A stretch of 64,000 bases of DNA from Aquila chrysaetos chrysaetos (GCF_900496995.4 NC_044012.1:3038001-3102000), one strand, 5' to 3'; counted from the stretch's first letter, positions 42,414-52,640 are shown. Translations and numbers: made by a program. Notes: a model not told the origin generated them from the sequence alone.

Positions 42414-45400
42414 CTAAAAGAGAAAATAACAGAATCTGGGGAAACAGCTCTGTCGCAGCGGAGGATGAGGAACTCGGAAAGCAGCTCTGCAGCCCACGCT
42501 TTTCCTTCAGTGATACCCCAAGGGACCGGCCCAGCTGCCACCCCCGGTCAAGAGAAGCACAGGAGCAACGAGAGCACTATTTCCATAAGGCACGGGGAGC
42601 TGCAACCAGCCCATAAAGCGAGGTTTCAGCATATGGCTTTAGTTCCCAACTGACGTACCCACAACCCAGGAAAAACATGCCCCAACCAGCATTTTCACGA
42701 GCAGCTCTCATCAGTCACAAGCCCACACAATCGCACGGCATCTGGAATCCTCCCAGCACAGAGCTGGCAAACCTCTCCCTGCGCGTCCCCGCCGCACCTT
42801 GGCGTGAGCCTCCTGCTGCCTGACAAAGCTGTCCGCAGACAGCCGCAGCTTGGCTATCCGGGTGTCCCAGGTATCCTTCACCAGCGTTCGAATCTCATCG
42901 GCTTTGGGGATGTTGTCTGAGGCGCTAGAGGAGGAGAGAGAGGATCAGAACAGGCTGCGAGGGACTCGTACGTTATGTCACCGGCGTAAGTAATGTTGGC
43001 AGTTCTTCAGCCCTCTGAGGCATAAGCAGAGCAGTTTGCTATAGAGGAAAAAACCTGCAACTCAACATTAAAATCCAGCCTGGTACTTCTGCTGCTGGGA
43101 TTTCTGGGATAGTTTATTTACCCAGGAATGCTCAGCTCTGATGCAGCATCTGGTTCTCACTAGAATCCTTCTGCTCTTTAATTGCCCAGCTGGTACGAGG
43201 TACACAGAGGGCCAATAACCCGGCCAAAGTCACAGGCAGCCAGGGAATTGAAAGGACTCGGCTGCGATTAGAGCCCCAGCTCTGTGCTCTTGTGGCTCTA
43301 TCAGGGAGTATTAAGTTGAAAGGACTGTACGATTTGTGCCACATCCTCCCATTAAGCCAATTCAGCGCTGCCATAAGGACCTCAAGAGATCAGATCAATT
43401 CACATGGACAGAGCTGTCAGGGTTATTCTAGCGTGAGGGAAGGAGCCGCACGCCAAGAGCGTCATCTCCAGAGGAAAAGCCAGTGCTTAAATGACCACCC
43501 CACCGTAATCGAGGGCTTAAAGTCAGAAGAGCCTGCGCTGAGAAAAATACCAGCCAGCACATTTTACAAGTGAAATGCCTCAGCAGGCAGGAGTTCAGAC
43601 TCAGAATATCCCTGGTCTCCTGCTTCTCAGGCTGAGGAAAGAGGAGCTTTCCTCCTGAAGGAGAGCCAAGGAAGAAGCCTGGAGGGTTTAGGCTGCTGAA
43701 CAGATTGCAGCCATGGAACGTGTTGCCGATCCTCAAGGCCTCTACGCTTAGCTGCCGCTCAATAAAGCGGCACAGCCCCAATTATCAGGCCACAGAACAA
43801 GCAATCCCCAAGTTACTGAAATGCGAAGTTACCATGAGAAAACTGCTGCAACGAGATCTTGGCACGCTGTGAAATAAACCTCCATTAACTCTCACTTTCC
43901 CACCGCCCTCTGGGGTTGCTGCCAACGAAAGCTTGAAAAATTGTCTATGCAAGCATGTACTCGGGCGGAAACTGTTACAATACATTTCCTACTTACTAGT
44001 TTAACAGCAGCTTTGTGAGTTCCATATAATAGGGACTGGGCATCGGAGTGAAGGTGTCCTCTTTACGTTCCTGGTCCCGGATTTCCTCCAGTTTTTCTAA
44101 AATACAACCAGGAATGGTCAGTCATTGCCTGACCTTCAACGCTCCAGGCACATTTTTACCCCCAGGAAAACCGAAAACCCACGTGCTATTTCTGTAGGAC
44201 CAACTCTATGTCCAAGCATGAATCAACATGCGGGCAGAAAAAGGCTTCTATAACGAAGCACACAAGGATGCCAACAGGGACATCGAAGCCGCACTTAGCG
44301 CACCATGGCAGGAGGCTGGAACTACACCAGCTTCATCCCCAAAACTGATCGCCTGTCGTGATCCCACAAAGCACTTGTGCTAATTAGCGTTTGTGCCCTT
44401 GAGTGAATAAAGCAGAAATGCTTGGTGCAGGTCTCCCTCTTACTGCAGCTCCATTAGCGTTTACTTCTTCTCTTTCTCAGTCTCCCTTGAGACGACAAAA
44501 GGGAGGGTGCCGCGATTCTCACTTTTTAGAGAGCGAGACGACCTCCCATTTCCGATGCCCTCGAGGAAAATGATTTCATGGAGTGAATGAACCATGAACC
44601 AGTGATTAACATACGTATATGCTCTCCAAGGTCTCCCTCCTCACAGAGTGTCATCTGAGGTCCTGAAAGCTCTTTCTGAACAAGGCTTGCGAGAGATGCA
44701 AGTGCTGCTCAGAAAGACCAGCGATCACTGCTGATGGTGTCAGAGCTGGGGATTCAATCTAACCCTTCCTCCTCACCAGAGGAACAGAAGTTCAATACCT
44801 GGCTTAACCGGGAAGATTACATCTCCCGTAAATATAAAGAATTCCAGTGGTGGAACATTTGATCCTTCTCTCAGAGTTACTTTGTGTTTGTTGAATTAAG
44901 CTTCCCATTAATGGTGAAAACTGAGAATTTTTTTAATTTCATGCTTTCGCTGCACCCACTGAAGCCCAGGGCCAGAGCTGCCATCCTTACCAACGTCCAT
45001 CCATTCTGGAGGAATCAGCCGACACTTCTGCCTCTGCTTCAGATTAATGGCCAACCAGACAGGCACTTCCACTGGCAAGCCAGGATTGAAAGGACCCAGA
45101 TCTCCCTGGAAGACGAATTGAAGGCAAGAGTAAGGCAGCAGTGAGGGCTCGGACACCACAGAACTCGTCTGCTAATTTGGCCTCAGCCATCTCTAGAGAG
45201 CATGAGGTTTTTTCCAGGGGATTTTGAAAAGCCTGAGTCAAATAGCATCTGAATTTCCTCCTCTCACTGCCCATAATTCTTACTCTCAGACTTTTCCTCC
45301 TCTCCCTTGAGAAGTAATAACTAACGTTTCCAGTGCATTTTCTATTTCAAAGCATTTCACAGAAGTTATAGCCAGAAATTACATCTCTCCTGGAAACGCA

Positions 45401-46507
45401 GCCCCCCCGGGCTCAAGCCAACGTGCTTTCAGAGGCAGGCAGCAGCGGAGCACAGCTCGCACCACCAGCGCGGCAGATCCTGACACCCGCTGCCAGACCT
45501 GGGGGCTCGGCACCCAGGGCAGCCCGTCAGCCCCCACCCCAGCCCTCAGCCAAGGCTCAAGTGCTGGGGGCTGCGCCGCTCACTGCAAAAGCACCAGAGA
45601 TGGAAGGGGGACGGGGGGACACAGACACACGGGACAGCACTGCCCCCTCCCAAACCTCCGGGGGGGCCTGCCCTGCCTCCTCTCCCAACCTACTCCCCCC
45701 TTCTCCTCCCCACCTCTCCCCCCAATCCCTTCATCCCACCATCCGCATGCCACCCCAGGCTCCTTCTCCATGCCCTCCCCATCCCCTCTCCCTGTTCCCA
45801 GACCCCCCAGCCCCCCCCCCAAGTCCTCTCAACCCCCTCCCCAGTCCCCTCAACCCCCCCCAGTCCTCTCAACCCCCTCCCCAGTCCTCTCAACCCCCCT
45901 CCCCAGTCCCCTCAACCCCCTCCCCAGTCCCCTCAACCCCCTCCCCAGTCACCTCAACCCCCTCCCCAGTCACCTCAACCCCCTCCCCAGTCCCCTCAAC
46001 CCCCCCCAGTCCTCTCAACCCCCTCCCCAGTCCTCTCAACCCCCTCCCCAGTCCTCTCAACCCCCTCCCCAGTCCCCTCAACCCCCTCCCCAGTCCCCTC
46101 AACCCCCTCCCCAGTCCTCTCAACCCCCTCCCCAGTCCCCTCAACCCCCCCCAGTCCCCTCAACCCCCTCCCCAGTCCTCTCAACCCCCCTCCCCAGTCC
46201 CCTCACCCCCCCCCAGTCCTCTCAACCCGCTCCCCAGTCCTCTCAACCCCCCCCAGTCCCCTCAACCCCCTCCCCAGTCCCCTCAACCCCCTCCCCAGTC
46301 ACCTCAACCCCTGTCCCCCAATCCCCCCCTGCCCCAAGGCCTAAGCCCCCCCCCGGCCCCGTCCCTGACCCCCCCCCGACCCCCCAAGGCCTGTCCCCAC
46401 CCCCCGGCCCCGCCCACCCCGATGAGGTGAATCCGGTCGAGGCTGAAGTTGGGCACGATCGTCACCAGCTCCTTCTCGGCCAAGAACTCCGCCTCGGCCG
46501 GCTCCAT
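42288..46507 (-). CDS. GINS2: GINS2 (PSF2), DNA replication complex GINS subunit, whole coding span (5 exons)
   Basis: GINS2 is one of four subunits of the GINS complex, which with CDC45 and MCM2-7 forms the CMG replicative helicase. Exons (transcript order): 46418-46507, 44991-45105, 43997-44096, 42798-42924, 42288-42413. They sum to 558 nt, i.e. 185 aa plus stop, the human length. All splice sites are GT-AG. Visible family blocks: [84 protein letters not shown] and the C-terminal SQDF. The gene is tail-to-tail with GSE1. Confidence 0.97.
42798..42924 (-). CDS. GINS2: GINS2 exon 4
   Basis: Acceptor CTCTCCTCCTCTAG, donor GCCAAG|GTGCGG. It encodes [20 protein letters not shown] and [20 protein letters not shown] plus Ala-Lys, ending on a codon boundary. 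Confidence 0.97.
42925..43996 (-). other. GINS2: GINS2 intron 3 with a possible ancient repeat relic
   Basis: The stretch 43185-43290 contains GCCAAAGTCACAGGCAGCCA and AGAGCCCCAGCTCTGTGCTC, which resemble the GGTCACACAGCAAGTC...GAACCC tail of old amniote SINE/L3-type repeats. The match is degenerate. The remainder holds nothing recognised. Confidence 0.4.
43997..44096 (-). CDS. GINS2: GINS2 exon 3
   Basis: Acceptor GTATTTTAG, donor AACTA|GTAAGT. It encodes [33 protein letters not shown] plus two bases of a Tyr codon (human has His at that place). Confidence 0.96.
44097..44990 (-). other. GINS2: GINS2 intron 2
   Basis: 894 bp of moderate GC, unique-looking sequence. No exon, repeat array or RNA gene was recognised. 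Confidence 0.7.
44991..45105 (-). CDS. GINS2: GINS2 exon 2
   Basis: Acceptor TTCGTCTTCCAG, donor GTTG|GTAAGG. It encodes [38 protein letters not shown] plus one base. Almost identical to human. Confidence 0.97.
45800..46320. repeat. 21-bp minisatellite in GINS2 intron 1
   Basis: About 24 units of CCCCAGTCCCCTCAACCCCC plus T, with 1-3-bp indels in the C runs. Almost pure C/T with occasional A/G on the plus strand, so GINS2 pre-mRNA carries a long G-rich repeat. No stop codons in several frames. Confidence 0.95.
46418..46507 (-). CDS. GINS2: GINS2 exon 1 (start codon)
   Basis: The ATG has its A at 46507. It encodes [20 protein letters not shown] and [10 protein letters not shown], ending on a codon boundary at GGG|GTGGGC. 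The start is supported by position and sequence match to vertebrate GINS2 and by the CpG-rich, CCAAT-rich promoter just upstream. Confidence 0.96.
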
Positions 46508-46900
46508 GGCGGCGGCGACGATGAGGGGGGGGGGTCCCGGACCGGCACCGGGACCGAACCGGAAGCGGAACCGGGATCGGGCCCGCCGCGCGCCTACCCT
46601 GCTTATTGGCTGCGCGGCGCCGAGGCCCCGCCCACAGCGCCCCGCTTCCCGCCGCCGGGCGCGTTTTCGCGGTCTCCGCCTGCGGGCGGGGTCTGGCGCG
46701 GCACGGAGCACGCTGATTGGTTTCTCGCGGGCGGCGCTGGCCGGCCATTGGTTATCGCGTCGCACCCCTTTCTGATTGGCTGTCCCACTCCCGCCGCTCT
46801 CCTGCTCCAGCCCCGGGGCCGGGCCCTCCGGGGGGAGGTCTGAGTCTGTCGCGAAGGGACCAATCCCGCTGCTCCCGGAGAAGCGCTCGTCCAATCAGCG
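46508..46900 (-). promoter_or_regulatory. GINS2: GINS2 promoter: six CCAAT boxes, E2F-like and GC boxes
   Basis: CpG-rich region directly upstream of the start codon. CCAAT/ATTGG boxes lie at 46605-46609, 46716-46720, 46747-46751, 46775-46779, 46860-46864 and 46891-46895; the first four are CCAAT on the minus strand. E2F-like words are TTCCCGCC at about 46646-46653 and GCGTTTTCGCGG at 46661-46672; a CCCCGCCC GC box is near 46626. CCAAT arrays bound by NF-Y with E2F sites are typical of S-phase genes, which fits GINS2. No TATA box is seen. Confidence 0.75.
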
Positions 46901-47189
46901 CTCAGCACACTTGTTGCCGGGGCGCCGCGGGGAAGGCAGCAACCCCGCCCTCCCCGGCTTCTGCCGCCCCCTGGCGGCCGGGAGGAGCAGCGCCCCGCGG
47001 GGACGGGCGTGGGGTCCCCGCGGCCGTGGGTGCCGTGGGGGGGGGGGGGGGGGGGTGTCCCCGGGTCTGCCCCGAGCCTGGGGTACCCTGGGGCGGCCCG
47101 GAGCGCAGAGGGATGAGTGGGCCGCTGCCCCTGCCCAGGGCCGCCTGCGCGTCCTCCTCCCTGCGCGCGGAGCAGCGGCAGCCGTCCGT

Positions 47190-48080
47190 CCGTCCGTCCG
47201 TCCGTCTGCCCGCCCGTCAGTCCGGTTGTTGTCCCTGGGCAGCCACCCACCCGTCCACACCATCATCCGCCTGTCCAGCGACCCATCCCTGCCTCCATCC
47301 ATCCACGCACACCCCTGTGTGTGCCCCCATCCGTCCAGCTACCCACGGGTCCGTCTGTCCATCCATCCATCTGCCCACCTGCCTGTGCCCCCATCCATCC
47401 ATCCACCCACCTGTCCATCTGTCCATCTGTCCATCCATCCACCCACCTGTCCATCTGTCCATCTGTCCATCCATCCACCCACCTGTCCATCTGTCCATCT
47501 GTCCATCCATCCACCCACCTGTCCATCTGTCCATCATCTGTCCATCCATCTACCCACCTAGCTGTCCATCCATCTGTCCATCCATCTGTCCATCCCTCCA
47601 TTCATCCACCCACCTGTCCATCCGTCCATCTGTCCATCCATCCATTCATCCACCCACCTGTCCATCCATCCATCCGTCCATCTGTCCATCCATCCATCCA
47701 TCTACCCACCTGTCCGCCTGTCCATCCATCCACCCACCTGTCCATCCATCCATCCACCCATCCACTCACCCATCCGAGCCCCCATCCATCCACCTACCCA
47801 CCTGTCTGTCCGTCCATCCATCCATGCCTCCATTCATCCACCCACCCGCCCACCCATCCACCCACCCATCCGTGCCCCTATCCACCCATTTACCCACTTG
47901 TCCTTCCTTCCATCCACCCACCCACCCATCCGGGCCTCCATCCCTCCCTCCATTCATCCACGCATCCATCCATCCATCCACCCACCCATCCAGCGACCCA
48001 TCCATGCCTCCATCCACCCTTCCACCCGTCCATCCGCACCTTCACCCCCCCCCGCCCATCCATCCAGGCCTCCAGCCATC
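47190..48080. repeat. Degenerate CCAT/CCAC tetranucleotide satellite
   Basis: About 890 bp built from CCAT with CCAC, CTGT and CCGT variants; a higher-order unit CACCTGTCCATCTGTCCATC is locally amplified at 47410-47540. It starts as TCCG repeats at about 47184. Confidence 0.95.
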
Positions 48081-48539
48081 TCCCATCCACTCCTCCATGC
48101 CCAAAGCAGCAACCGGCCCTCCTCTCGCCGTCTCTCCACGCACCGCATCATCCCTCCCTCCATCCCTCCCTCCTCCCGCTCACGTTCAGCCCAGCCGAGC
48201 GGCCGAAGCCGCCGGTACCCGCCGCTCTGGGCGATCTGGGGGGGGGGGGGGGGCTGCAGCCCAGCTTGCGGGAAACAGAGACCCCCCCAAAACGATGCCA
48301 GGTCTCCCCAATCCCCCTCCCCGACCTCCTCAGGCTCAGCCCCGGGGCACCCATGGGAGCGACCCCGACCCTTGGGGTGAGGATTGCCCCGTGGGTGCCC
48401 CTAGGCTGGGATGGGGGGGGCCAAGCCTCGGGGACCCCCCCGACCAACCCCTACCGGGGGCTGCAGGATCCCCCCCCTCCCCGATCCGTTAACCGAGCAG
48501 CCCCCGTGGTGCCGCCGGCACGTGCCGCAGCTCCGCCGG

Positions 48540-48640
48540 GCGCTCTATAAATGGCTCCGCCACGCTGCGACTCCACTTGCGTGTCTTTTGCCATCTGCTG
48601 CTGTCATTAAAAAATTAAATTTCCATCTGCTTTCACACTC
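48540..48640. promoter_or_regulatory. AT-rich island with TATAAA between GINS2 and C16orf74
   Basis: TATAAA at 48546-48551 followed by GCCATCTGCTGCTGTCATTA and AAAAATTAAATTTCC, abruptly unlike the C-rich flanks. Either a small conserved element or a cryptic plus-strand promoter; no gene follows. Confidence 0.3.
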
Positions 48641-48763
48641 CCGCCTCTCCCGCCGGCTCCTGGTGCCGCCGCTCCCCGGGAAGCATCATCGCCCCCGGCT
48701 CCTTTCCCCGGGATGCGGCCGATCCGGCGGGGCCACGAGGGCGATTTGCGGGCGACGCCGAGT

Positions 48764-48802
48764 TCATTTTTTCCGGTGCCGTTTGCAACCGGTTTCTTCA
48801 AT
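48764..48802 (-). CDS. C16orf74: C16orf74 possible last coding exon (IEETGCKRHRKK)
   Basis: A very good acceptor (CCCCCACCTCTCTGCCCAG) precedes a phase-0 frame IEETGCKRHRKK-stop. It resembles human LDETGSC only over a few residues and lacks the human acidic end. RNA evidence is needed to choose between this, readthrough, or an unseen exon. Confidence 0.3.
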   Translation of the reverse strand: MEETGCKRHRKK

Positions 48803-50940
48803 CTGGGCAGAGAGGTGGGGGCTTGGTGGGGTGTACCCCAATTTCGACCACCCGCCGGCACGAAGTCAGCTTCAGGGTGGTGGTGACAGGGGTGTTTTTT
48901 TTTGGGGGGGGGGACAGCCCACCCACCGCTCCACCGACACAGCCCGAGGGAGGCGGTGGGTGCCAAACCTGGGGGGGTGCAGAGCCCCAGGGGTTTTATT
49001 CACCGGGGAGATGCCGCGCGATGCCGCCCCCTCCCCGGTGCTTTTAGGAAAAAAAGAGAAAAAACAGTCACCGGTGTCCAAACCCACCCGTGTGTCCCCG
49101 GGGAGCTCCCGGGGTGCTGGATCCAGCCAGTTTGCATCCCGGCGGCTGCGTCTCCATCCCGGTGCGGTGGGGATGGATTTCCCCCCCCCAGGTCCCCGTG
49201 CTCAGCACTGGCTGCACGGCGGTGGCCCCCCCACCCGCCGGGTCTCGCGGGACAGCATGGTCCCCGTGGGCGTGGGCGGCGTGACGATGATGGAGGGCAC
49301 ATGCAGGTTCTTCTCGCCTGGGGATGCCGCCGGGGTCCTGTCGTTGCCGTTCCCGCTGCTCACGCACGTCTTCAAGCCTGCAAAAATGGGGGGGGACCAA
49401 AGCGAGGGGGGGGGAAAGGGAGAAGATCAGGCGTGGGGTTGCAGCATCCCTCTCCTCCCTGCCCTCCTCCGGACCTCCATGTCCAGCTCAACCCCTTACA
49501 AGCCACTAGAGAATCCACAGCCAACCCCTCCAGCAGCCAGATGCAGCCTCGCACCTCCTTCCCACCCTGGATTTTGGGGTGTCTGATAGAGGCAAATACC
49601 ACAGCCCTCCCCCCACCCCCCCAGCTGCCTGCCCGGGGAGCAAATCGCTTTAATCTGCTTTTTTAATCAGGAGAAAAGCCCCGTGCGGCACAGGCAGCAG
49701 CCAGGGAGGTTTCAGCTCTTCCCAAGCAGGAAAATGCCCGGAGGGGACAGACACTGATATTTTTAATCTCTTTTTAATTAAGGATAAAGCCCTGCCTTAC
49801 GTAAGGGAGCTGGAAGAGGGGGTGGGTCTTTTATTTTATTGCAGACTCCAAGCTCGTCGGAGGGGTGGAGGGATATTTTGGGGCTCTGCCCTGGATTTGG
49901 GGCAGGATGGGGACTCCCTGGCTGCCTCAGTTTCCCCTCCTCAGTCACACTATGTTGGGCTGAGGGGGGTCTGTGGGACCCCCAAATCCCCCAGACCCCA
50001 CACCGCCAGCCCCACCTGCAATATCCCCGACACAGGGAGTGGGCACATGGGCGCAGAGCTCATTTTTGGATCACACATCCGAAGCTGTGCCCGTCACAGC
50101 CAGCATCTCACGTAGGGTTTGGGCTTGGGAAAAGCCAGGGAAGAAGCAGCTCTGCATCTTAGAGAGGGATGCTCGTTAGCTCCCATCCCTAATGACCCCA
50201 AGGATGATTAATATGAGCTGCTCAGGGGTCAGCACCGGGACGCAGAGCTAATGGGAGATGCAATATCCAGCCTTCGCCCTGCTCACCCAGTGCGGCGAGG
50301 CCAGGAGCATTAAAAGCTCCCGCTTTCCTCTCTCTGCAGACATCACTGCTGCCATCCCCAGCCTAACTCCATTAAGAAAATTAAAGTTGGGGAGAAATTC
50401 CTGGGTTGGAATATCCCTGGGGGGAGCAGAGCAATGAAGGATGAAGGATGCTCAGGGTCAGCCAGGAGGCCAGGAGCCGGGGGTACCCCCGGCTCCCGGC
50501 CAACCCCGGGCATCCCATCTGTTCCCCAAGCATCCCATCCGTTCCCCAAGCATCCCATCCATGCTGGTTTTTTCCCACCTCTAAGGAAACCCCACCTGAT
50601 TTCTAGAGGGATGCCATCAGCTTAAGGATGCTCCGGAGCAAAGGGTGCAGGAGCAAGCCCGGGACCGGACCCTTCGGCTCTGGGGTGATGCACGAACAAC
50701 AGGTCACCCGTGGGACTTGCTTAAATGCCACCAGGATGCCAAACCACACCAGTCCTGCCCACAGCAGAAATGCCTAAACCTCCTCCATGTACAACCACCC
50801 CCCCGATGCCTTCGCAGAGCAGGAGAAACCCCAACACCCACCCAAACCTACCTTTCAGGCAGGATAACTTGAGCCCCATGTTTTCATCCTCTTAGCGGGA
50901 CCCAGGTCCCCAGCCCCGCCGCTGGTCCTCGCCACTGGTG
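48764..50940 (-). CDS. C16orf74: C16orf74 (calcimembrin-like) small calcineurin-binding protein, exon span
   Basis: Small (human 76 aa) membrane-anchored protein lying between GINS2 and EMC8, as in human. Exons: 50852-50940 (5'UTR plus MGLKLSCLK), 49235-49377 and, tentatively, 48764-48802. Met-Gly-x-x-x-Ser-Cys at the start fits N-myristoylation at Gly2 and palmitoylation at Cys7. The main exon carries LHVPSIIVTPPTPTG, a fused LxVP/PxIxIT calcineurin docking motif corresponding to human LDVPDIIITPPTPTG. With the tentative last exon the product is 69 aa; reading through instead gives 67 aa. The C-terminus is the uncertain part. Confidence 0.82.
48803..49234 (-). other. C16orf74 intron or 3' flank
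   Basis: GC-rich, with poly-C/poly-G runs near 48899-48911 and 49181-49188. It is an intron if the 48764-48802 exon is used, otherwise 3'UTR/flank. Confidence 0.4.
49235..49377 (-). CDS. C16orf74: C16orf74 main coding exon with LxVPxIxIT motif
   Basis: Acceptor CCATTTTTGCAG, in phase with the previous exon. It encodes GLKTCVSSGNGNDRTPAASP, GEKNLHVPSIIVTPPTPTGT and MLSRETRR, ending at a possible donor CGGCGG|GTGGGG. Without splicing, the frame continues VGGPPPCSQC to TGA at 49202-49204. The TPPTP segment keeps the phosphorylatable threonines next to the docking site. Confidence 0.85.
49378..50851 (-). other. C16orf74: C16orf74 intron
   Basis: 1.47-kb intron. Less GC-rich blocks occur at 49650-49810 and 50160-50400. 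A CATCCCATCCGTTCCCCAAG direct repeat lies at about 50510-50560, and the dispersed TGCCTCAGTTTCCCC word at 49923-49937. Confidence 0.7.
50852..50940 (-). CDS. C16orf74: C16orf74 exon with start codon (MGLKLSCLK)
   Basis: Strong acceptor CTCTCTTTTGCAG before 50940, then 61 nt of 5'UTR. ATG with its A at 50879, MGLKLSCLK plus G, and donor AAAG|GTAGGT. Human reads MGLKMSCLKG. Only 50852-50879 is coding. Confidence 0.88.
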
Positions 50941-52516
50941 CTGCAAAAGAGAGGCGAGGGTTGTGGGAAGCGATGCTGGGAGGAAGGAGAGCGCGCTCAA
51001 TTGCTCGCTAAAAGCGCGCACCTATGTGTGCGTATATATACGTATATCTCTATAGGCGCCCGGGCATAACAGGAAGCACGGCTGCTCGGTAGCAAAAACC
51101 GCTGGTGATGTCACAGTGTTTTAGTGACTCAATCTCGGCCGCTGAGTTTTGGGAGGAACTTTTTGGGAGGGTGGAGAAGGAGCCTGTTGCCAGGTGGGGG
51201 TATCTCACCCCGGCTTGTCTGCTCTTGGGGCCGGTGCTGCAAATGTTTCTGGGTGAAGATGTCGCGAGCAGGAGGAATCAGTTTGTTGTTTGCGAAGGCA
51301 ACCGGTGCTTTCAGAGAAAACCCCGAGCCCACGCGCAGGAAATAGAGGGATGCTCGGCTGCAGCATCGCACCCCGGGGCTGCCTCCCTCGGGGCTGAGCC
51401 GGAGCCGCCGGTGGCAGCTGGGGATGCGCTGCCGGAGAGCGCGTGGTCCTGCTCCGTCTGGGCATCCCCGACACCCTGAGGGCTTTCTGGTGGACGAACC
51501 CCCACGTGGGACATCGCTTTTTGAATCAGCTGAAAATTGTTCTGGGCAAAAATCCCTTATAGTGGGAAATCTGCATCCCTCCTGCCCACAGCTGCTGGGA
51601 AAAGCTTATTGGGATGAGGGTCAGTGACTCCTTCTGGCTCTTCCAAGCTCCGAGGCCCACAGAGAGCCAAGCAAACCCTCTGCTCCCGCTGCCCAACCTC
51701 CACCATGGCTTTACTCCACCTTTCCAAGCAGCTCTGGGGTGGGCCGGCAGCAGCTGGCAAGGGGAAGTGGGAACTTGCCATCACTGGTTTTAATTCTGCA
51801 TTTCTTATCAAGTCCCCGCAAGCACCCCGAGCCATGACAACCCTGTGGTCGGGAAGCCGTGCCAGGGCTGCGAGCAGAGCCCCCCCCCCCCTCCCCAGAC
51901 CCCCACTTTGCAGCTATCATGCTGGCTACCCAAATATCAAGAAACCTGTTTTGATGCAAGTTCTCTAGTTTTTGGCACCTGCTGGTGGCTCGCACCGCAA
52001 AGCCACACCAGCCTCTCAGGGCTGGAGAAGGGTAAGTGCCGGGGACACCCAGCCCCACGGCGCAGCGGGGGGGGGGTCTCTAAGAAACTGGACCCCCGTG
52101 GCCAAGCCCTTGCAGGACACAGCAGCCCCCTCCCCACCGCCTCTTAGCCCTGCATCCCCACCACGGCCAAACACGAGCACTTGCTTGCGGCGCCGGGATG
52201 GACGCTTGGGTAGAGAAATCCCCCATCCCGTCGGCGTTTCAGCACACGCCGCGGCGGAGGATTTCTGGTGGTTTGGTTCTGGGGCTTCAACTTTGCTCCT
52301 CTGCCGGCACCAGGCCAAAGAAGCATTTGCATTCCCGACGAATTCACGCTCCAAAAACTCCCAGACGCTCATCGCGAGCGTCACTAGAGCGGCGGCCGTG
52401 CTGCGGCGGAGCGGGGCGGGGGGGGGATGCTCAGCCGGCGTGCGGGGCTGGGGACGCGCCGGGGAGGGAGAGTGGGGCCGAAGCCGGCCGTGGTGCTCCG
52501 AGGGGATGATACTTAC

Positions 52517-52640
52517 CCGGTCCTAGGAGCTGGAGGCACGATGCCCGCCGTCGCATCCCACCTCCACACCGTGCCTGGCCGCTCTCGGATGCAGGAGGGG
52601 AGCGGGGGTGCGAGGCTGGGTGGGGAGTTCCCACTCAGGA
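52517..52640 (-). other. C16orf74: Possible noncoding first exon of C16orf74
   Basis: On the minus strand CTAGGACCGG|GTAAGT places a near-consensus donor with its GT at 52515-52516, about 1.6 kb upstream of the ATG exon. GC-rich sequence lies around it (52380-52520). The 5' end is not defined; the right coordinate is nominal. Confidence 0.35.

Noticed and set aside
45423-46430. Proline-rich frames of more than 330 codons
   Set aside because: They are the C-rich 21-bp minisatellite inside GINS2 intron 1, on the strand opposite to GINS2.
46717-48492. 591-codon open frame rich in Pro/Ser/His/Ile
   Set aside because: It is translated CCAT-type satellite joined to CpG-rich promoter sequence.
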